Source: Macrotrachela quadricornifera
Taxonomy: Eukaryota; Rotifera; Eurotatoria; Philodinida; Philodinidae
Assembly (NCBI GenBank): GCA_022393335.1
Contig: JAJEKB010021308.1
Span: 2,442,294 to 2,506,293 of the forward strand
DNA: 64,000 nucleotides
Direction of reading: 5' to 3'
The notes below the pieces were generated by a model. It did no database searches. It was not told where the DNA came from and saw only the letters and a list, made by a program, of their open reading frames with translations. Of the stretch, positions 35,139 to 47,692 are shown in pieces. The position numbers and the translations under genes were made by a program. The stretch's first letter is position 1; the number at the start of each line of letters is the position of its first letter.

Positions 35139-37814
35139 TTGATGATATCTAACTATGAATCAGAGCTACCAGCCTGGCTTAGTACTTGTCAAGTCAGGCC
35201 AAAGTTGCTAGCCTGGTTATTATTTAATATTTATTTTTTCTCTAATAAACTTCAAAAATAAGGTGGGATTCATCTTATTAATTTTAGGCTTCTATTGATT
35301 CGAGCAATTTTACATTATGAAATGGACAACAGTTAATTCATTAAATTCCAGTAACAAATTTATATTTTAATAACAAAAAACTACTGTTCGATCAAAGCTT
35401 TTTTGGCTTTAGAAAGGGGCTATCAGGGATTATTTTTTGGGACTTATTTCTTCTACAGGATTAACTTTTATTCTAATGTAATAATACTGCATGAAAACAT
35501 TTTTTGTAGAGTTATTTTCTACTTATTTATTGATATAGTCGTAAATGTTAGTCTAGACGTATTACTGGATATATGTTTTGTCTCATTCTATTTTATTTTG
35601 GATCATTTGTCAAGAAAAACAAGACATTAATTTATGAGTAAGCTTGAATTTTGTTCATGAAATTTACCATAAATGAAAACAAGAATAATGAATAAAAAAA
35701 AGTATTTACATTGGTTTACACGATTTATTTTGCTACAGATTTATCTTCGGTAATTGTTTCCCAATTTTAATTATTACTTTTACAAAAAACTAAAATTTTC
35801 GCTTTCGAAGATTTACTTTTTGTTAAAAATATATCAGAAAACGAAAACAATGGAAAAATTAACTTGACTTACCTATCTCTGTACTCGAGAAAATAGCAAC
35901 ACAAGAAGTTATTGGATAGAATGAGAGAGAACATACATCAATATATATCTAGAAAGAAAGATACACGATCATTCTCTTATGGTACGTCTATTGTATATTC
36001 CATAAGATAAACATAAATGATTTGTATTGAACTCCATTGTAAAGAAGATTTAAAATAAAGAAAGAAAATAATTAATTTCTATTGAAACCTATTATGAAAA
36101 GCATAGGAAATAACTGATGCAATTTGAATTTGTTTATTAGGACGATTTTAAATAAAAACATAATCGGTAAATAACCTATTTCTAAGTCATTTATACATTG
36201 CTTACTGGAATCTATAATTTGAATCAGGCAGCTATTCCAATCAAATAGGCATAAGAATAGTTTGATAAGGTTCTTTGCAGAAACTATAGAGGGCCGAGTT
36301 TACAATATCAGAGGTAATTAATCAAGTCAACTTTCAGAGATTACGTAACAATATGGGAGAAAGTTTAAAACGCTAAATATCACCAATTAGGAATGAGTTC
36401 AATATTAGCAATGAACTTTGACGCCGTACAATAATTATCATCAAGCAAACATTAAAAATAAATAACTACACAAGATGTTCGAGTAGAATTATCTTTTTTA
36501 GGTAAGTATAGCTTGTCTGTCAATTTTGTGAGCATAATTGTTATAAAGAGCTAACGAATTGTTCATATCAGTGTAGTATGATAATATTATACATTTTTTG
36601 ATATGACAATATGTGCAAAGAATTAATTAACAAACAAGAAAAGTAGCATTATTATGGTGAGACTAATATTTGCTTTCAATTCTATTAAACGAGCAAAGAA
36701 AGAGAAGAACAAGATTTATTGGTAACTAATCTTTAACTAAAATTTCTTGTATAAACTCGATTGAAGAGATTGTATGTCTAGAAGATATGTCAATAAGCGG
36801 ATAGATAAATCAAGTAAAAGAGATGACTTTCTAACTTACAGCGACATAGATACTTTTCCTTATCCATTGTAGATAGAAGCCATAGGTAGAAGTTCTATTT
36901 ATTCAGATGAAAATAGTCAAAATGAAAGAGTTTTGTATTCTGCTTGACGCATTGACGTGTGATAAATGACAAATAGTACTATTCAATGGTATCGTAGTGT
37001 CATAGAGATGAGTAAATAAGTGCTAACGTGCATCAATCTCGTTTGATTTACGTGATTTAGATAAATTACTATCGTTTCTTTTGAGTTCAACTATTTGAGA
37101 TGATTGAGAATCAAAGAGCAGGATAAGACTCGTGATATATAAGAAAAATGAGCGCTGATTTGAAAGAATTTGAAGAACTCATACAAATTCTTTGTTTGAC
37201 TTTCTCATTTTTTTGTTTGTTTTGAATAAAACTAATAATAAATGATGCATCAATATGTATGTGATGATGTAATCGAGAGTCGAAATACAAACTTAAAAAT
37301 ACGTGGATTCAACGAAAATGAAGAAAAAAGGATTGATTAGTTCGTTTCGCAGCTGTAGTAATCTAGAGGTGTGACTTTTAGCAATAATGTTTTGTTCTTA
37401 TCAAAATCTCAACCATTTCAAAGAGGTCTTATCGAATGGCTTGAATTCGGTTACCCGTAGATAGGATAAAACGTTTATATCTGCTCAAAAATGCAAAAGA
37501 ATTCAGAATGAGACAGACTACTTTGCTATTTCCTAAACCGAAGATTAGTAAATGGCATCTGAAATCTAACTATAGATATGAGTTTGAGCTGTCATGCTCT
37601 AGTCTCAATCCTGATTACTCCTTGAGAAATCCAAGATTTGTTCAAATTCATGCTCGAATATTTTTTTATGAATTGAGTTTGTAGGATGAATACCTGTGAA
37701 CAAATAACGGAAAAACAAACTAAGCAAATAACATAACTAATCGATTCTATTCGATAAACTTCGTCCCTTTTCGAGATGAGCCTTGTATAAAGAGCATGAG
37801 ATTTTTTCAAAAAA
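35139..37814. other. Gene-free stretch
   Basis: 2.7 kb of AT-rich sequence with only short unsupported frames (such as 35403-35630). No repeats, domains or RNA genes recognised. Confidence 0.45.
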
Positions 37815-39216
37815 TTAGTTCGCCAAAAATGTATTTGCATATTTTTCCATCATTTTGGATTTCATTGACCCATGCATTTCACACCGTTCATCAATCAACA
37901 TTTTGGCTAATTCCCGATGTTGATTATTATTCGAATACACCGCCGAATGGATCATTAATAAAGAGAAAATATCTTGTTGTGCATTGGACCCGCCAGCAAT
38001 AGGAGTTTGATTTCGAATAGAATACAAAAGTTCCACTACTTGAGCATAGTCTTCTTCGGCAAAATGCTCAAGTGCGGCAAATATTGACGAACCAATTTTA
38101 CGATAAGATTTTCCGATATCTGTAGCGGACGATTCGGCTGTTTCTTTGCTACAGTATCGGCAAAATTATCTAGGACGAAATAGTGATAAAAATCTAGGAA
38201 AAGTGATTGATGATCATGCAAATGACTATCAAGAAACTGTCTTAATCGAGAATTCGATTGTGATGGATATGAATGCCCAGCCAATTTGAGACGATAGATC
38301 AACGAAGCAGCATCGGTATATTTTAATCGACTCAACTCTGCCCCATCGTTGTTCAAATAACAATGCTGAAGAATTTCTTCTGCTTTCTCCCAGTTATCTT
38401 GTGCCAATTGATATGTGTTGAGAGTAAATCGTATTGGCTCCAATGCTTCTCAGTTTTCTTCAAAAAGTCGATACCTTCCGACGTTCGCCCGACATACTCC
38501 ATAGTATGTGCTAGTGCATGTATGGCAAACACATCATGTTCGTTGAGTTCCAGGGCAAGTCGAGCTTGTTTTTTTGCTTGTAGTACCTTATTTGATTCGC
38601 CTAAACCAAATGCATACATTCCATACAAATATGATTTGAGTGGACGATGTGGAGATGATGATTCCCAAATGGGTAATAATCGTGCAACGGAATCTCGAAG
38701 CATATTTTGATTGCCAAGATGGAAATAAGTATCAAGTGCAAATTTCAGAGTCATGATATCAAAAGGATAATTCAAAAGAATAGTTTCCCATATTTCAGTA
38801 GCGCGCGATCGATAGCCAAATGACCAATCGATGAGAGCTTGTGTATGAAGTTTGGTGTAATAATTCGATGAAGTTGTTACATTACCGAATGTTTCAATAA
38901 CTTGAGCATGTGCCAACGCAGATGGACGAAGTAATGAAAACATTCCAAGAGCAGCAGCTAGAATACGACTAATAGCATAATTGGGATCGGAGACGAGATA
39001 GACTGGCTTTGATACCACCCAATTGCTTATCATTGTACCTAACAAAAGAAAGAATTTATTTGAGCATTCAAAAACAATCTTTGTAATCAACTTACCAACC
39101 AACATATTGCGTCAGTGTTGCATCAATCAATTTGGCTGTTTCATTGCTTGTTGTATCGATCGAAATTCCATCGTCCTGCAGAGTTTTAACATTACACCAA
39201 TTGTCTCGAAATGGCA
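37815..39216 (-). pseudogene. TTC38: Tetratricopeptide repeat protein 38-like gene, frameshifted
   Basis: On the minus strand, exon 1 (39216-39096) ends DTTSNETAKLIDATLTQYV, a hallmark of TTC38 N-termini. A 57-bp intron (39095-39039) joins it in phase to a segment reading NDKQLGGIKASLSRL. A frameshift near 39000 leads into the long helical TPR-like body (ALDTYFHLGNQ, DSVARLLPIW, YGMYAFGLGE, AIHALAHTMEYVGRT). A second shift near 38410, after STHINWH, and a third near 38150 lead to the C-terminal block with TPIAGGSNAQQDIF and the end MEKYANTFLAN. Domain order and length fit a full TTC38, a conserved cytosolic protein of poorly known role. Three single-base breaks suggest a degraded paralogue or assembly errors. 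Confidence 0.8.
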
Positions 39217-42200
39217 TCGCCAAAAACGAATGAATACTCTCAACTTGCTTGTTGCTCGTTAAAATGATTCTTTCATTATATCTAAGATAAAATATAGATA
39301 TATGCAGATGTGAAAAAGAACATTTGCAATGGTCAGAGTAACAGAAAAATTTGATAGCGCACACTTCTGATAGAAGTACGAACGCAAAAGATTACTGCTG
39401 CAGTTATTCATCTTTTGTTTTGCATGTTTGGTTACAAATCAAACATGCTGAAGGCATCACTCACGCCAGTAAATTAGTCAAGGAGAAAAAAAGTATGACT
39501 TCATCTATTGCACATACATGTCTACTCGAAACGAGATAGTATACGACCTTAGACTGTAAAGATTATTAAAGATTTTAAACATTGTTAAATTCGGATGATG
39601 GATGACATAGGGATTAGATTTTCATCTAAGGCACCGGCAGACTCTTGTGCTATATATACACATTCATGAACACATTGAAACTAAACAGTAATAATCTTAT
39701 AATGGAAGTGTATCTGTTTTTAACGCACAGATATACCTCCTTTGTTAATACATTCATTTCTAATGCTTCTAATGCCTATCGTACGAATTATAGCTTTTTG
39801 CGTCTATTGCAGAAAATTTTAATAAACTCTTTTTTTAGACAGTGAACAAGAAGAACAGGCATCTGTGGGTCATAGTTACCAAAGCGGCTTAATGCAAAAT
39901 GATATACGAGAGCAAATGTTCAATGAAAGTATGCAGTATACCATATGGTTACATGAAAAATAGATGGTGTTTATATTATAGATCGTTATGATGATGAAAT
40001 GCTTGCTTTTCACCAGCTATAATCTTGACTCCATCATCCGGCATCGTCCAATTTTTCATCACATTCTAAAAGAGATATCATACATTTGGTGAATAGTAAT
40101 GATATTCATTAGCATAAAGCAATATGCTACAAGTATTCAAAAAAACGTGGTAATCTCACTTATCGAATGCGTATACCTAGAGTAATCGTAGAATAATCGA
40201 CAATTGATATTGAAACAGGAGTAATTAAATTGAAACGATAAATAACTTTAATAAATACATTATCACTGCATGTCATTGTGATACGGACATTAAATGCATT
40301 TTTAGTGGTAGTGATTCGAAGATATTGGTATATTACATTACAGATTACGTACCAAAATCAAATCTATCATGTTATGAAACGTTTGGACTCATGTCGAAAG
40401 CTATTCAATGTCTAGACATTACGAGCTAATAATATCAACATTAATCTAAATGTAGAGGAAAAATCATCTAGGCTTCTTCTTCGTTGCTATAATACCCTTG
40501 CTTGACAATAAGAACTGTCGAGTGTTCAATTTACTTCTTATCTTATGGACTGGCCTGATCATTATACGACTCATGAGTTTGCCAATATTTTCTTATTGGT
40601 ATTGAGCACTATATACAAGCAACTCTAGCACAAGAAAAAATGAAGTAACAATACTCAGCGGAGGATAATTCTATCTCTATATGTTTCTATTCAAAAATAT
40701 ATACTAATAAGATTTTCAATAATACTTTATTTCGACTTTCAAAATAATGTATACTTCCTCTTTTTTGAAGCATTCTTGAGCAAGACAACAAATTGGATTT
40801 CGCTCTGTCAATGTTCAACTTTTCAACGAGTAAATGAATGCACGGTTGCTATTAGTAGTTGAAAATCGAATCAAATAAGTAACATTTTACTGGTAGTATT
40901 AGAAATATTGAATTCACATTCAATGAATTCTAGATTTGTTCAATAACACATGTTGCTCTATTCTAAAAAATTATTTTGTCAACTTATCGTCACGGAACTG
41001 TAGATTTCAACAAAATGAAAAACTGATTCACTGCGTGGGTTTTTTCAAAAAAGAATTCACCTAGAGAAAACTGACAAAGAAAACCTTTTAGATCTTTTGG
41101 CCTTCGAAATTAGGTATGTACCGGCGTTACTCAATAAAAAAAATTGTGATTGTAGTAGTTTTCACACAAAAGATGATAAGATGCTTTAAAATTAAAAAAT
41201 ACCTTTATTAGTAGTAAAAGGACACTGAACATACTTGTCTGTTGATAAAGGTTATTGACTTTTCTCTTCGATAAATATCGAATTTCTAAAGAATAAAAAA
41301 TTTTGAAAAAATGTAATCCACTTGACTTTTCAATTGCCCATGGCTGCTTAAACTTCAAAATAGAAGAGTCGTTACCGTTACTTGGGAACAGGGAACTGAT
41401 TTATTAACCATTACAGCCCTAAAAAAAAAGTTTTTGAGCTAAGACTACACGAAAAATCAATTTATGTTCATCATAAACGATTCTATTTCATGCAGAATGT
41501 TTTTCTCTATCAGATCGTATATAAGATTGACGAAGATATACGTTTATCAGTAGTGACAGATGCTGAATAACGCTCTACTGATTTTTTTGTTTTTTAATTC
41601 AAGGCTATAAAAAAAAGTGATGTACAATAGATACTACCCGCAAAAAAGCAAGTACAGTTCAATTGTTTCGAATATACAGACCGAACTCCAATGTTCAAGT
41701 TTGGTGCATGTCTAAATGAATCCCTGCAGCGAGGACGAAATCAAGTTCACGTCAGAGAATTCATTTTCATCTTTAACCTTTATCGTATCGCCTACCTTGT
41801 TTCGAATGTCACTAAAAAGAATTATGCTATTGAGCAGACAATAATCACGTTCACAGAGTGCACAGCAGGGTCTTCAACTCGAATTTCGATCGACATAACA
41901 GATAAAGTGAATAGAGCTGTATTTCTGTCCAAGAATGAAATTGATGTCGAATAAGTTTTTCCGTTAGACTTAAGTTAATTATTCAGACAGAAGACATTCG
42001 TGAGCGAAATCTATTTCTACAAGACCTTTTTCGACATATAGTCGGTTTCTTTTTGGAATCTATGTTATATTTGTTTTTGATATCAATAAGGTTTTGTACG
42101 CGTGCATGTTGTTCTTCTAATTGTTTCAATCCATTTTGAAGTTATTTCCAAGTAAGTTGGAAAAGAATAGCTGTAAATAATCAGTTTATTGCGTCATTTA

Positions 42201-42866
42201 TTGATTGCATATCTTGCATATATTGTACAGGTAAAGACAACCACTCACATATACGATAGGTAAACATCACAGTTCTATACGTATAATGAGAGAGTGTGTA
42301 TGTCAACCAAGTTGTATTCATTCTCTACGAATTATCTATATGATAAACTATTTCGTATTACCTATTATAAAAGAAAACAAGAAATCTACTTATAACAATT
42401 ATTAGATTCGAAAAAGTTTTTTGAGACATTATTCTTCCTTGTATTTATTATACAATTTAATAGTTGATGAAGTCTTTCCTAAACTGAGAATAGTTCAGAT
42501 ATCTTGCAAATGAGAGAATAAGAGGTCAGTAAGCACTTTTGAACATCGAAACAAGATACAAATGTAGCAACAATGATTTTGATTATGAAATGATCGACAA
42601 TTTTTTCGTTCTTAATCATTTAAAAGGTTTTTTCTTTCTTAGTTAAATAAGTGTCACGTGTGATGAAATAACTGACATGTTATTTATCACAAGACAATGC
42701 AAGAGAGAAAAAGCAAATATTGGAAGGCTGAATTACCAACTAAAAGATATGACATAAAAAAATCTGCATTTTTTTACTTTGTTTTCACTCAAAAACTTAC
42801 AGTATTACAATTGTTTATACCGTTCCAAATTAAAGATCCATTCAACTATCCACCGTATTGTACAGG
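39217..42866. other. Mostly gene-free stretch
   Basis: Possible pieces only. A terminal exon candidate at about 39839-39961 follows TTTTTTTAG and encodes a Gln/Glu-rich peptide (EQEEQASVGHSYQSG). An ATG frame of 87 codons at 41691-41954 has no recognised domain. No upstream exons could be joined to either. No repeats seen. Confidence 0.35.
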
Positions 42867-43118
42867 ATGAAAATCTATGTAGAAAGTGCCGATGACCGCG
42901 ATAAGATCGTTATGTCTTTTGAAGTAGAACCTACAGACAAAATTGAACAGCTGAAATTTGAAATCGAGAAAAAGATAGGCCTTAAGCCCATGCTTCAACG
43001 TCTTCTCTCCCAAGGGCGCCTACTCGACGAAATGCGTACATTCAATGACTATAACATTCGAAATGAAAGTACCATCTTAATCGTGCGGGGATGTGAAAAG
43101 CCCAAAACTCAACACTAA
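42867..43118 (+). CDS. Ubiquitin-like domain protein, 83 residues
   Basis: The ATG at 42867 opens a single ubiquitin fold from start to end: MKIYVESADD, SFEVEPTDKIEQLKFEIEKK, QRLLSQGRLLDEMRTFNDYN, IRNESTILIVRG. Residues at the ubiquitin turn positions (EVEP.D.IE, QRL, GR.L.D..T..DYNI..EST) are kept, so the fold is sure. The C-terminus reads RGCEKPKTQH. There is thus no Gly-Gly terminus for conjugation unless processed, and it is more likely a non-conjugated ubiquitin-like adaptor or a diverged copy. AATAAA occurs near 43193. A stand-alone single-exon gene; the partner is unknown. Confidence 0.82.
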   Translation: MKIYVESADDRDKIVMSFEVEPTDKIEQLKFEIEKKIGLKPMLQRLLSQGRLLDEMRTFNDYNIRNESTILIVRGCEKPKTQH

Positions 43119-44667
43119 GTATCCATTCGCAAGAACCAATATCATAATGAACCTCTTTGAGTCTTTACTGTATATCGATTACTTTATTATCAATAAAAAT
43201 TCTTCATAAAATAATTAACATAGTCGTCTTTGTTTGATAAAATTGTATGCAATATTTACTATCAGATTTCAGGATGGATTCTGATAGTTAGAATACTTCG
43301 AGATTGATATAATCTTTCATATTAGTCTTCAGCAATGGCCAAGTTGCGCAAGCTCTGAAATATTTAAGAATTCGGAACTCTAGAACTAATCACAAAATAG
43401 CATCATCAAGCATAGGTACTAGGAAGTCAGAAATGTCAAAAGGATAAGTGCCTATAGAAGCTTCCTCCAGAATTATAGTAATTTTACTAAAATTTTAGCC
43501 TATAGCAAAGTATCTAAAAAATCGTTTATGACGGTATTTCAACTTGAAACTTTGTTTATAACTAGGTTTACTTATACCTATAATGTTCTGAAAATTTCCG
43601 CTCAAGTCAATGCTCCTATCATGAGACATTAAATTTCCAAAATCATTCATATTCTACCAAAACATAAGAAAATATCATGATTTTCAAAAGTTCAACATAT
43701 CACGAAGGGAATATATTCTTAAGATCAAATTTCCAAAACATTTTAGCTACAAGTAAGTCTAGCCATGAACAGAATTACTAGTCAAAATATCTTCATGAAA
43801 GTTTTTCGTAAATACTGCTCCACAGGCAAAAATTTCAGTATAATTACCGAAACTCTATGAATACTTATCCTTCTGTGAGTTCCACAGGTTCCGTGAGTTC
43901 TATGAATTTCATGGATTCCATGAGTTTTGTTTATTCTGTTTAGCTCTGCATGGTGATGGTTAGTTTTTTATTCATATTTGAGTTCCAAATTCCTTAATAG
44001 TTTAGAACTCACGGAACTTGAACATATCTCATAAAATAAACCATCTTATATAAATTATATTCTCTTTTCACGCTGCATCAGATGATATATTTTATATCTT
44101 AATAGAATGTATTACGTGAATGAAAACTGAAATGCAAAATGTAATCTGTTCTACTCGAAAGTTTAGCTTCAATAAAAACAATTCTTATCAAAATTTTCGC
44201 TTTATTTTCTTTTTATCACCCTATAAAAAAAAAGAATTTTGCTTTGACCCTTTTATAAGAAAAAAAAATAATGACGACATTACTTTTGAATACGTCTAAG
44301 TATTTGAGATAATCAAGCAAATTAACTTTTTTTTGTTAAAAAGAATTGAGACTAATTTCATCTCTTTACTGATGTAAAAGGTCGTTATGAATAAGAGATG
44401 AGAATATACGTCATAGATTGATGATACTTATTACCCTTATCTGTTATTTCAATATGTTTTTAACAATACAATCTTGATTTTTTCCGCATGAGATGTTCGT
44501 TGAAAGAAAATAATATGAAATCATGCCTGCTTCTAATTTTAATTGTAAAGAAGATAATTAGTGCCTGATATTCACTTTATTCTAAAAATAAAAAAACATG
44601 ACTTTACAGTCAAAAAATATAAAAAGAAAAGAAAAATAAATATATTAGTTAGAATATTTTATTGAAG
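43119..44667. other. Gene-free stretch with foldback relic
   Basis: 43500-43815 is a diverged copy of the 4387-4676 foldback family (TTTTAGCCTATAGCA, ATAACTAGGTTTACTT, and the paired AGCTACAAGTAAGTCTAG). 43860-43935 has short TTCCATGAGTTC-like tandem motifs. The rest is AT-rich with no gene. Confidence 0.5.
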
Positions 44668-45879
44668 ATGAACAGCACATATTCTCCTACATTTTATCCG
44701 CCTTCTAATCCCACATTCGTGGTCATTCTCTATCAATATGCATTAGGATTCATTTTCGTAGTTGGCTTTATAGGTAATCTAGCTAGTGTATTTACATTTC
44801 TGCGTCCACTTTTACGTTCCACATCCACTGGTTGTCTCTTCTTGATGGTAGCTATCTCAGATGCCATATATTTGTTAATCTCCCTGTTCGACTTTGTTGA
44901 AGTTGGGATAGTTCAAGGGCCAATCTTTCTCTCAAATTATGACGACTTTTGTCGATTTCGATGGTTTTCACGAGGTTTTATTCGTTTTTGTTCAGCATGG
45001 ATCTTAGTATTGGTTGTCATTGATCGTTTAATTCGTGCATGTTTACCATTCAAAGCCAAACAATTGTGTACTCGTCGTAATGCATTTATACTTGCATTAG
45101 TTATTATTACTTTTGGCATTGGTATGCACGGTTTCCTATTGAGTCCATCACGTCTTAATGGATATTTTCCTGGTATTCCATCCGTAGCATGTGGACCTAG
45201 TTTTACGAATCCGTACTATTTACATTTCTTTTTTTTTCAGTGGTCATTCATTCAAGTAAGGAAACAATCAAGTGAAAGAAAGCTTCAATTACTGTGTTTG
45301 AAATGTTTTAGGTATTTCTACTTTCTGTTATTCCTGCGATAATAACACTTGCTAGTAGCATCAGTGTTTACTATATATTGAATCAAGAGAAAAGGCGTGT
45401 CCAACCAGCTAACAGTAAGATTCATCAATCAACACGAAAATCACGGTTACAACGACACATGTTGCTCCTAATGATCACTAGTACCATGCTATTTTGTATG
45501 ACCACAATTCCGATTAGTCTTCGGCAGATCATCACAGCTTGGTTGATAGCTGCAGGAAGGTTTGATGTTATGAACGACAGTATTATTCAAGAATCTGTTT
45601 TCATAATCGTATTGACTTTAAATTATGCCGTAAGTAATTTTACGAGTTTCATTTGCGACATGAATAATATTTTTTTAGATCAATTTTTATGTTCATTGCT
45701 TAGCTTCAACATTATTTCGCAAGAAATTTGTGCATGGTATAAAGGGTCTATGTCGAGCACGTCAACCAATGGTGGATCAGAGCAATACTGTACCAAATCG
45801 GAATGAACTGCCATTCACTCGGACTCAACCCGTTCCAAATGAACTATACCCTGCTCAATCAATGATTCAACTTACTTGA
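44668..45879 (+). CDS. Rhodopsin-class G protein-coupled receptor (three exons)
   Basis: Exons 44668-45255, 45312-45629 and 45679-45879 are separated by introns of 56 and 49 bp, all in phase 0, giving 368 residues. Helix 1 carries GFIGNLASV (the conserved Asn), helix 2 LFLMVAISDAIYLL (the conserved Asp), and the end of helix 3 VVIDRLIRA (the DRY site as DRL). Helix 5 is split by intron 1, helix 6 includes CMTTIPISLRQ, and helix 7 runs across intron 2 as NYAINFYVHCLASTLF in place of NPxxY. The tail is Pro/Gln-rich. The short N-terminus with an Asn-Ser-Thr glycosylation site suggests a peptide receptor, as in FMRFamide-like families expanded in rotifers; the ligand is unproven. It is a plasma membrane protein signalling through G proteins. 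Confidence 0.85.
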
Positions 45880-46429
45880 ACACGAGATTTTTTTCTTCGA
45901 AAGAATAACTAAATATAAAAAGACGAACAACTTTGAAATTTCTTATTTGTTCATGTGTCTGTTTTTAGATTTTAGGTACCATTTGATTTTGAGATATTGT
46001 CATTCGTTTAAGCCATTTGAAATGAATAATAGATATGATCAGATGATTTGTCGACGATACCGTCTAGATGTAGAAGGGACTCTTAAATAATCAGAATACT
46101 TTCTTGTAATTGATTCATAAAAACTTACTAAAAAATATAACTAATATACATAATGAAAGTCACATTGGTAGCCAATTGCAGTTAAACGGAACAAACAGGA
46201 TCACTAGTAATAGATGTATTCAATACAAGTATAATCATTGTAGGAAGAAAACCTGTGACAATGAAAATAATCAAATAAGAACAATATTGATTAAAACTAG
46301 GATTTGTTTCAACACAAGCAATTTTGTCTGAACTATCTGATATAACATAATTTTGAAGAAATGATAGGGCATCTGTAGTTTTATATGAATAGTTTTATTT
46401 TATTGATGCTTATTTTTTGTGATATGAGG
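45880..46429. other. Gene-free stretch
   Basis: 3' flank of the GPCR. Nothing recognised. Confidence 0.4.
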
Positions 46430-46560
46430 AAAATCTTTGATCTTTAACGATCATTCTCAATCAGCTCACAAGACTTTTAACGAGATGTTATAAATACAGA
46501 AATAAAAACAAAGATGAAATACAAGTAAGAGTAATAATGATAATAAACTGAACAAGATGA
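46430..46560. mobile_element. Half-copy relic of the MITE found at 10861-11320
   Basis: TTGATCTTTAACGATCATTCTCA followed shortly by ACGAGATGTTATAAA matches, with many changes, the arm of the MITE in LINE copy 1 (TCGATCTTATACGATCATTT and TAGGTGTTACAAA). No second arm was seen. LINE copy 2 homology starts directly after it. Confidence 0.4.
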
Positions 46561-46562
46561 AC

Positions 46563-47040
46563 ATATAGATCAATGTACTGTTGCTAGTGAAGCAGTCAAG
46601 TGCTATAACTGTAAAGGTAATCATTTATCCACTTCTAATAATTGTTCATTCTGTAAGTAACAAGATCACCTACAAAATGACTTATTCGATCAATTGATCG
46701 ATGTATTAAGTAGAAAAATCGTTGAAGAAACCATCAGCTAATTATTCCAGAGGCTACAACAGAAAACCAAGAAGATCGAAAAGTCAATCGGACAAATAGA
46801 CAGGATAACGCATTAACTGTATCTGATTCTGACTTTAGTCAAGAAAGCTATGTAGTTAACCACATGAAGAGCAAACGACGCTAAAATGTGGATACAGCTA
46901 AAACAACAGCATCATCGATCACTGTTTATAATAAGGCAACAACCGCTTCCAATGCAGCTCCATCAAAATTACCAAAGAAGCATCAGAGTTGACCGAGAGA
47001 GTCCTAGATGCATCGACAAATGATAACAACAACAAAGACC
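46563..47040 (+). pseudogene. LINE copy 2 ORF1 remnant
   Basis: Matches copy 1 from its second zinc knuckle (CYNCKGNHLSTSNNC) to the C-terminus, with stops near 46660 and 46738 and a missing stretch between the knuckle and the coiled coil. The 5' half of ORF1 is absent. Confidence 0.7.
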
Positions 47041-47183
47041 TTAAAATAAGTAACATCGATGATACGAATATGCCACATTAATATCAACACCGTCATTAAA
47101 CACAAAGATGAACTCCTCGCTAGATTCTCCAAATACGACATCATCTCTGTAAATGAAACTAATCTAAAGAGGGAACATCCGTT

Positions 47184-47398
47184 GATTCTCCCTAGGAATG
47201 TCGAAAGCAAAAATGTCGAAGCTAAAAATGTCGAAAGTAAAAATGTAGAAAGGTATAAATGCCGAAAGCTAACAATGTAGAAAAAAAAAAGTCGAAAGTT
47301 AAAATGTAGAAAATACAAATATCGAAAAACATAAATGTCGAACTATAAAAACATCGAAATGTAAAAATGTCGAATACTAGAAATAAAAACGAAAACAG
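47184..47398. repeat. MULE left terminal inverted repeat
   Basis: About thirteen units of a 14-15 bp motif (AAAAATGTCGAAAG and variants) follow the terminal GATTCTCCCTAGG. The same motif, reversed, fills the right end, so the ends can pair over most of their length although unit order is imperfect. Confidence 0.85.
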
Positions 47399-47692
47399 TT
47401 TCAAAACACATTCTTATAACATTTTCAATGCTTGAAATGGACGACGGAGCGCAGTAACACGAGAACGCTATGTAACTTAAGCAAAGATGACACTATCATC
47501 GTATTAATCGAATGTAGTATTCTTAAAATTGTTGCTATTGGTTAATAAAATAATCCATTCTTAGCTGATATATAGATCTTTGTTACTTAACAAAAATGAA
47601 TAAGAAATACAAGAAAAGTATATAGCGTAGACAAATATAATTGTATTTTTAATTTCAGATTGTTCACAGATATATATATATTATCGGATCCA

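Noticed and set aside
41691..41954. 87-codon ATG frame
   Set aside because: No domain, no splice partner, no promoter or poly(A) context; kept only as a note in the gene-free stretch.
42867..43118. Polyubiquitin or ubiquitin-ribosomal fusion
   Set aside because: Only one diverged domain, no Gly-Gly end and no fusion partner.
45378..45806. Frame running past the GPCR exon 2 donor
   Set aside because: Reading through 45630 gives a non-GPCR tail; splicing to 45679 restores helix 7 and the tail, so the unspliced end is intron sequence.
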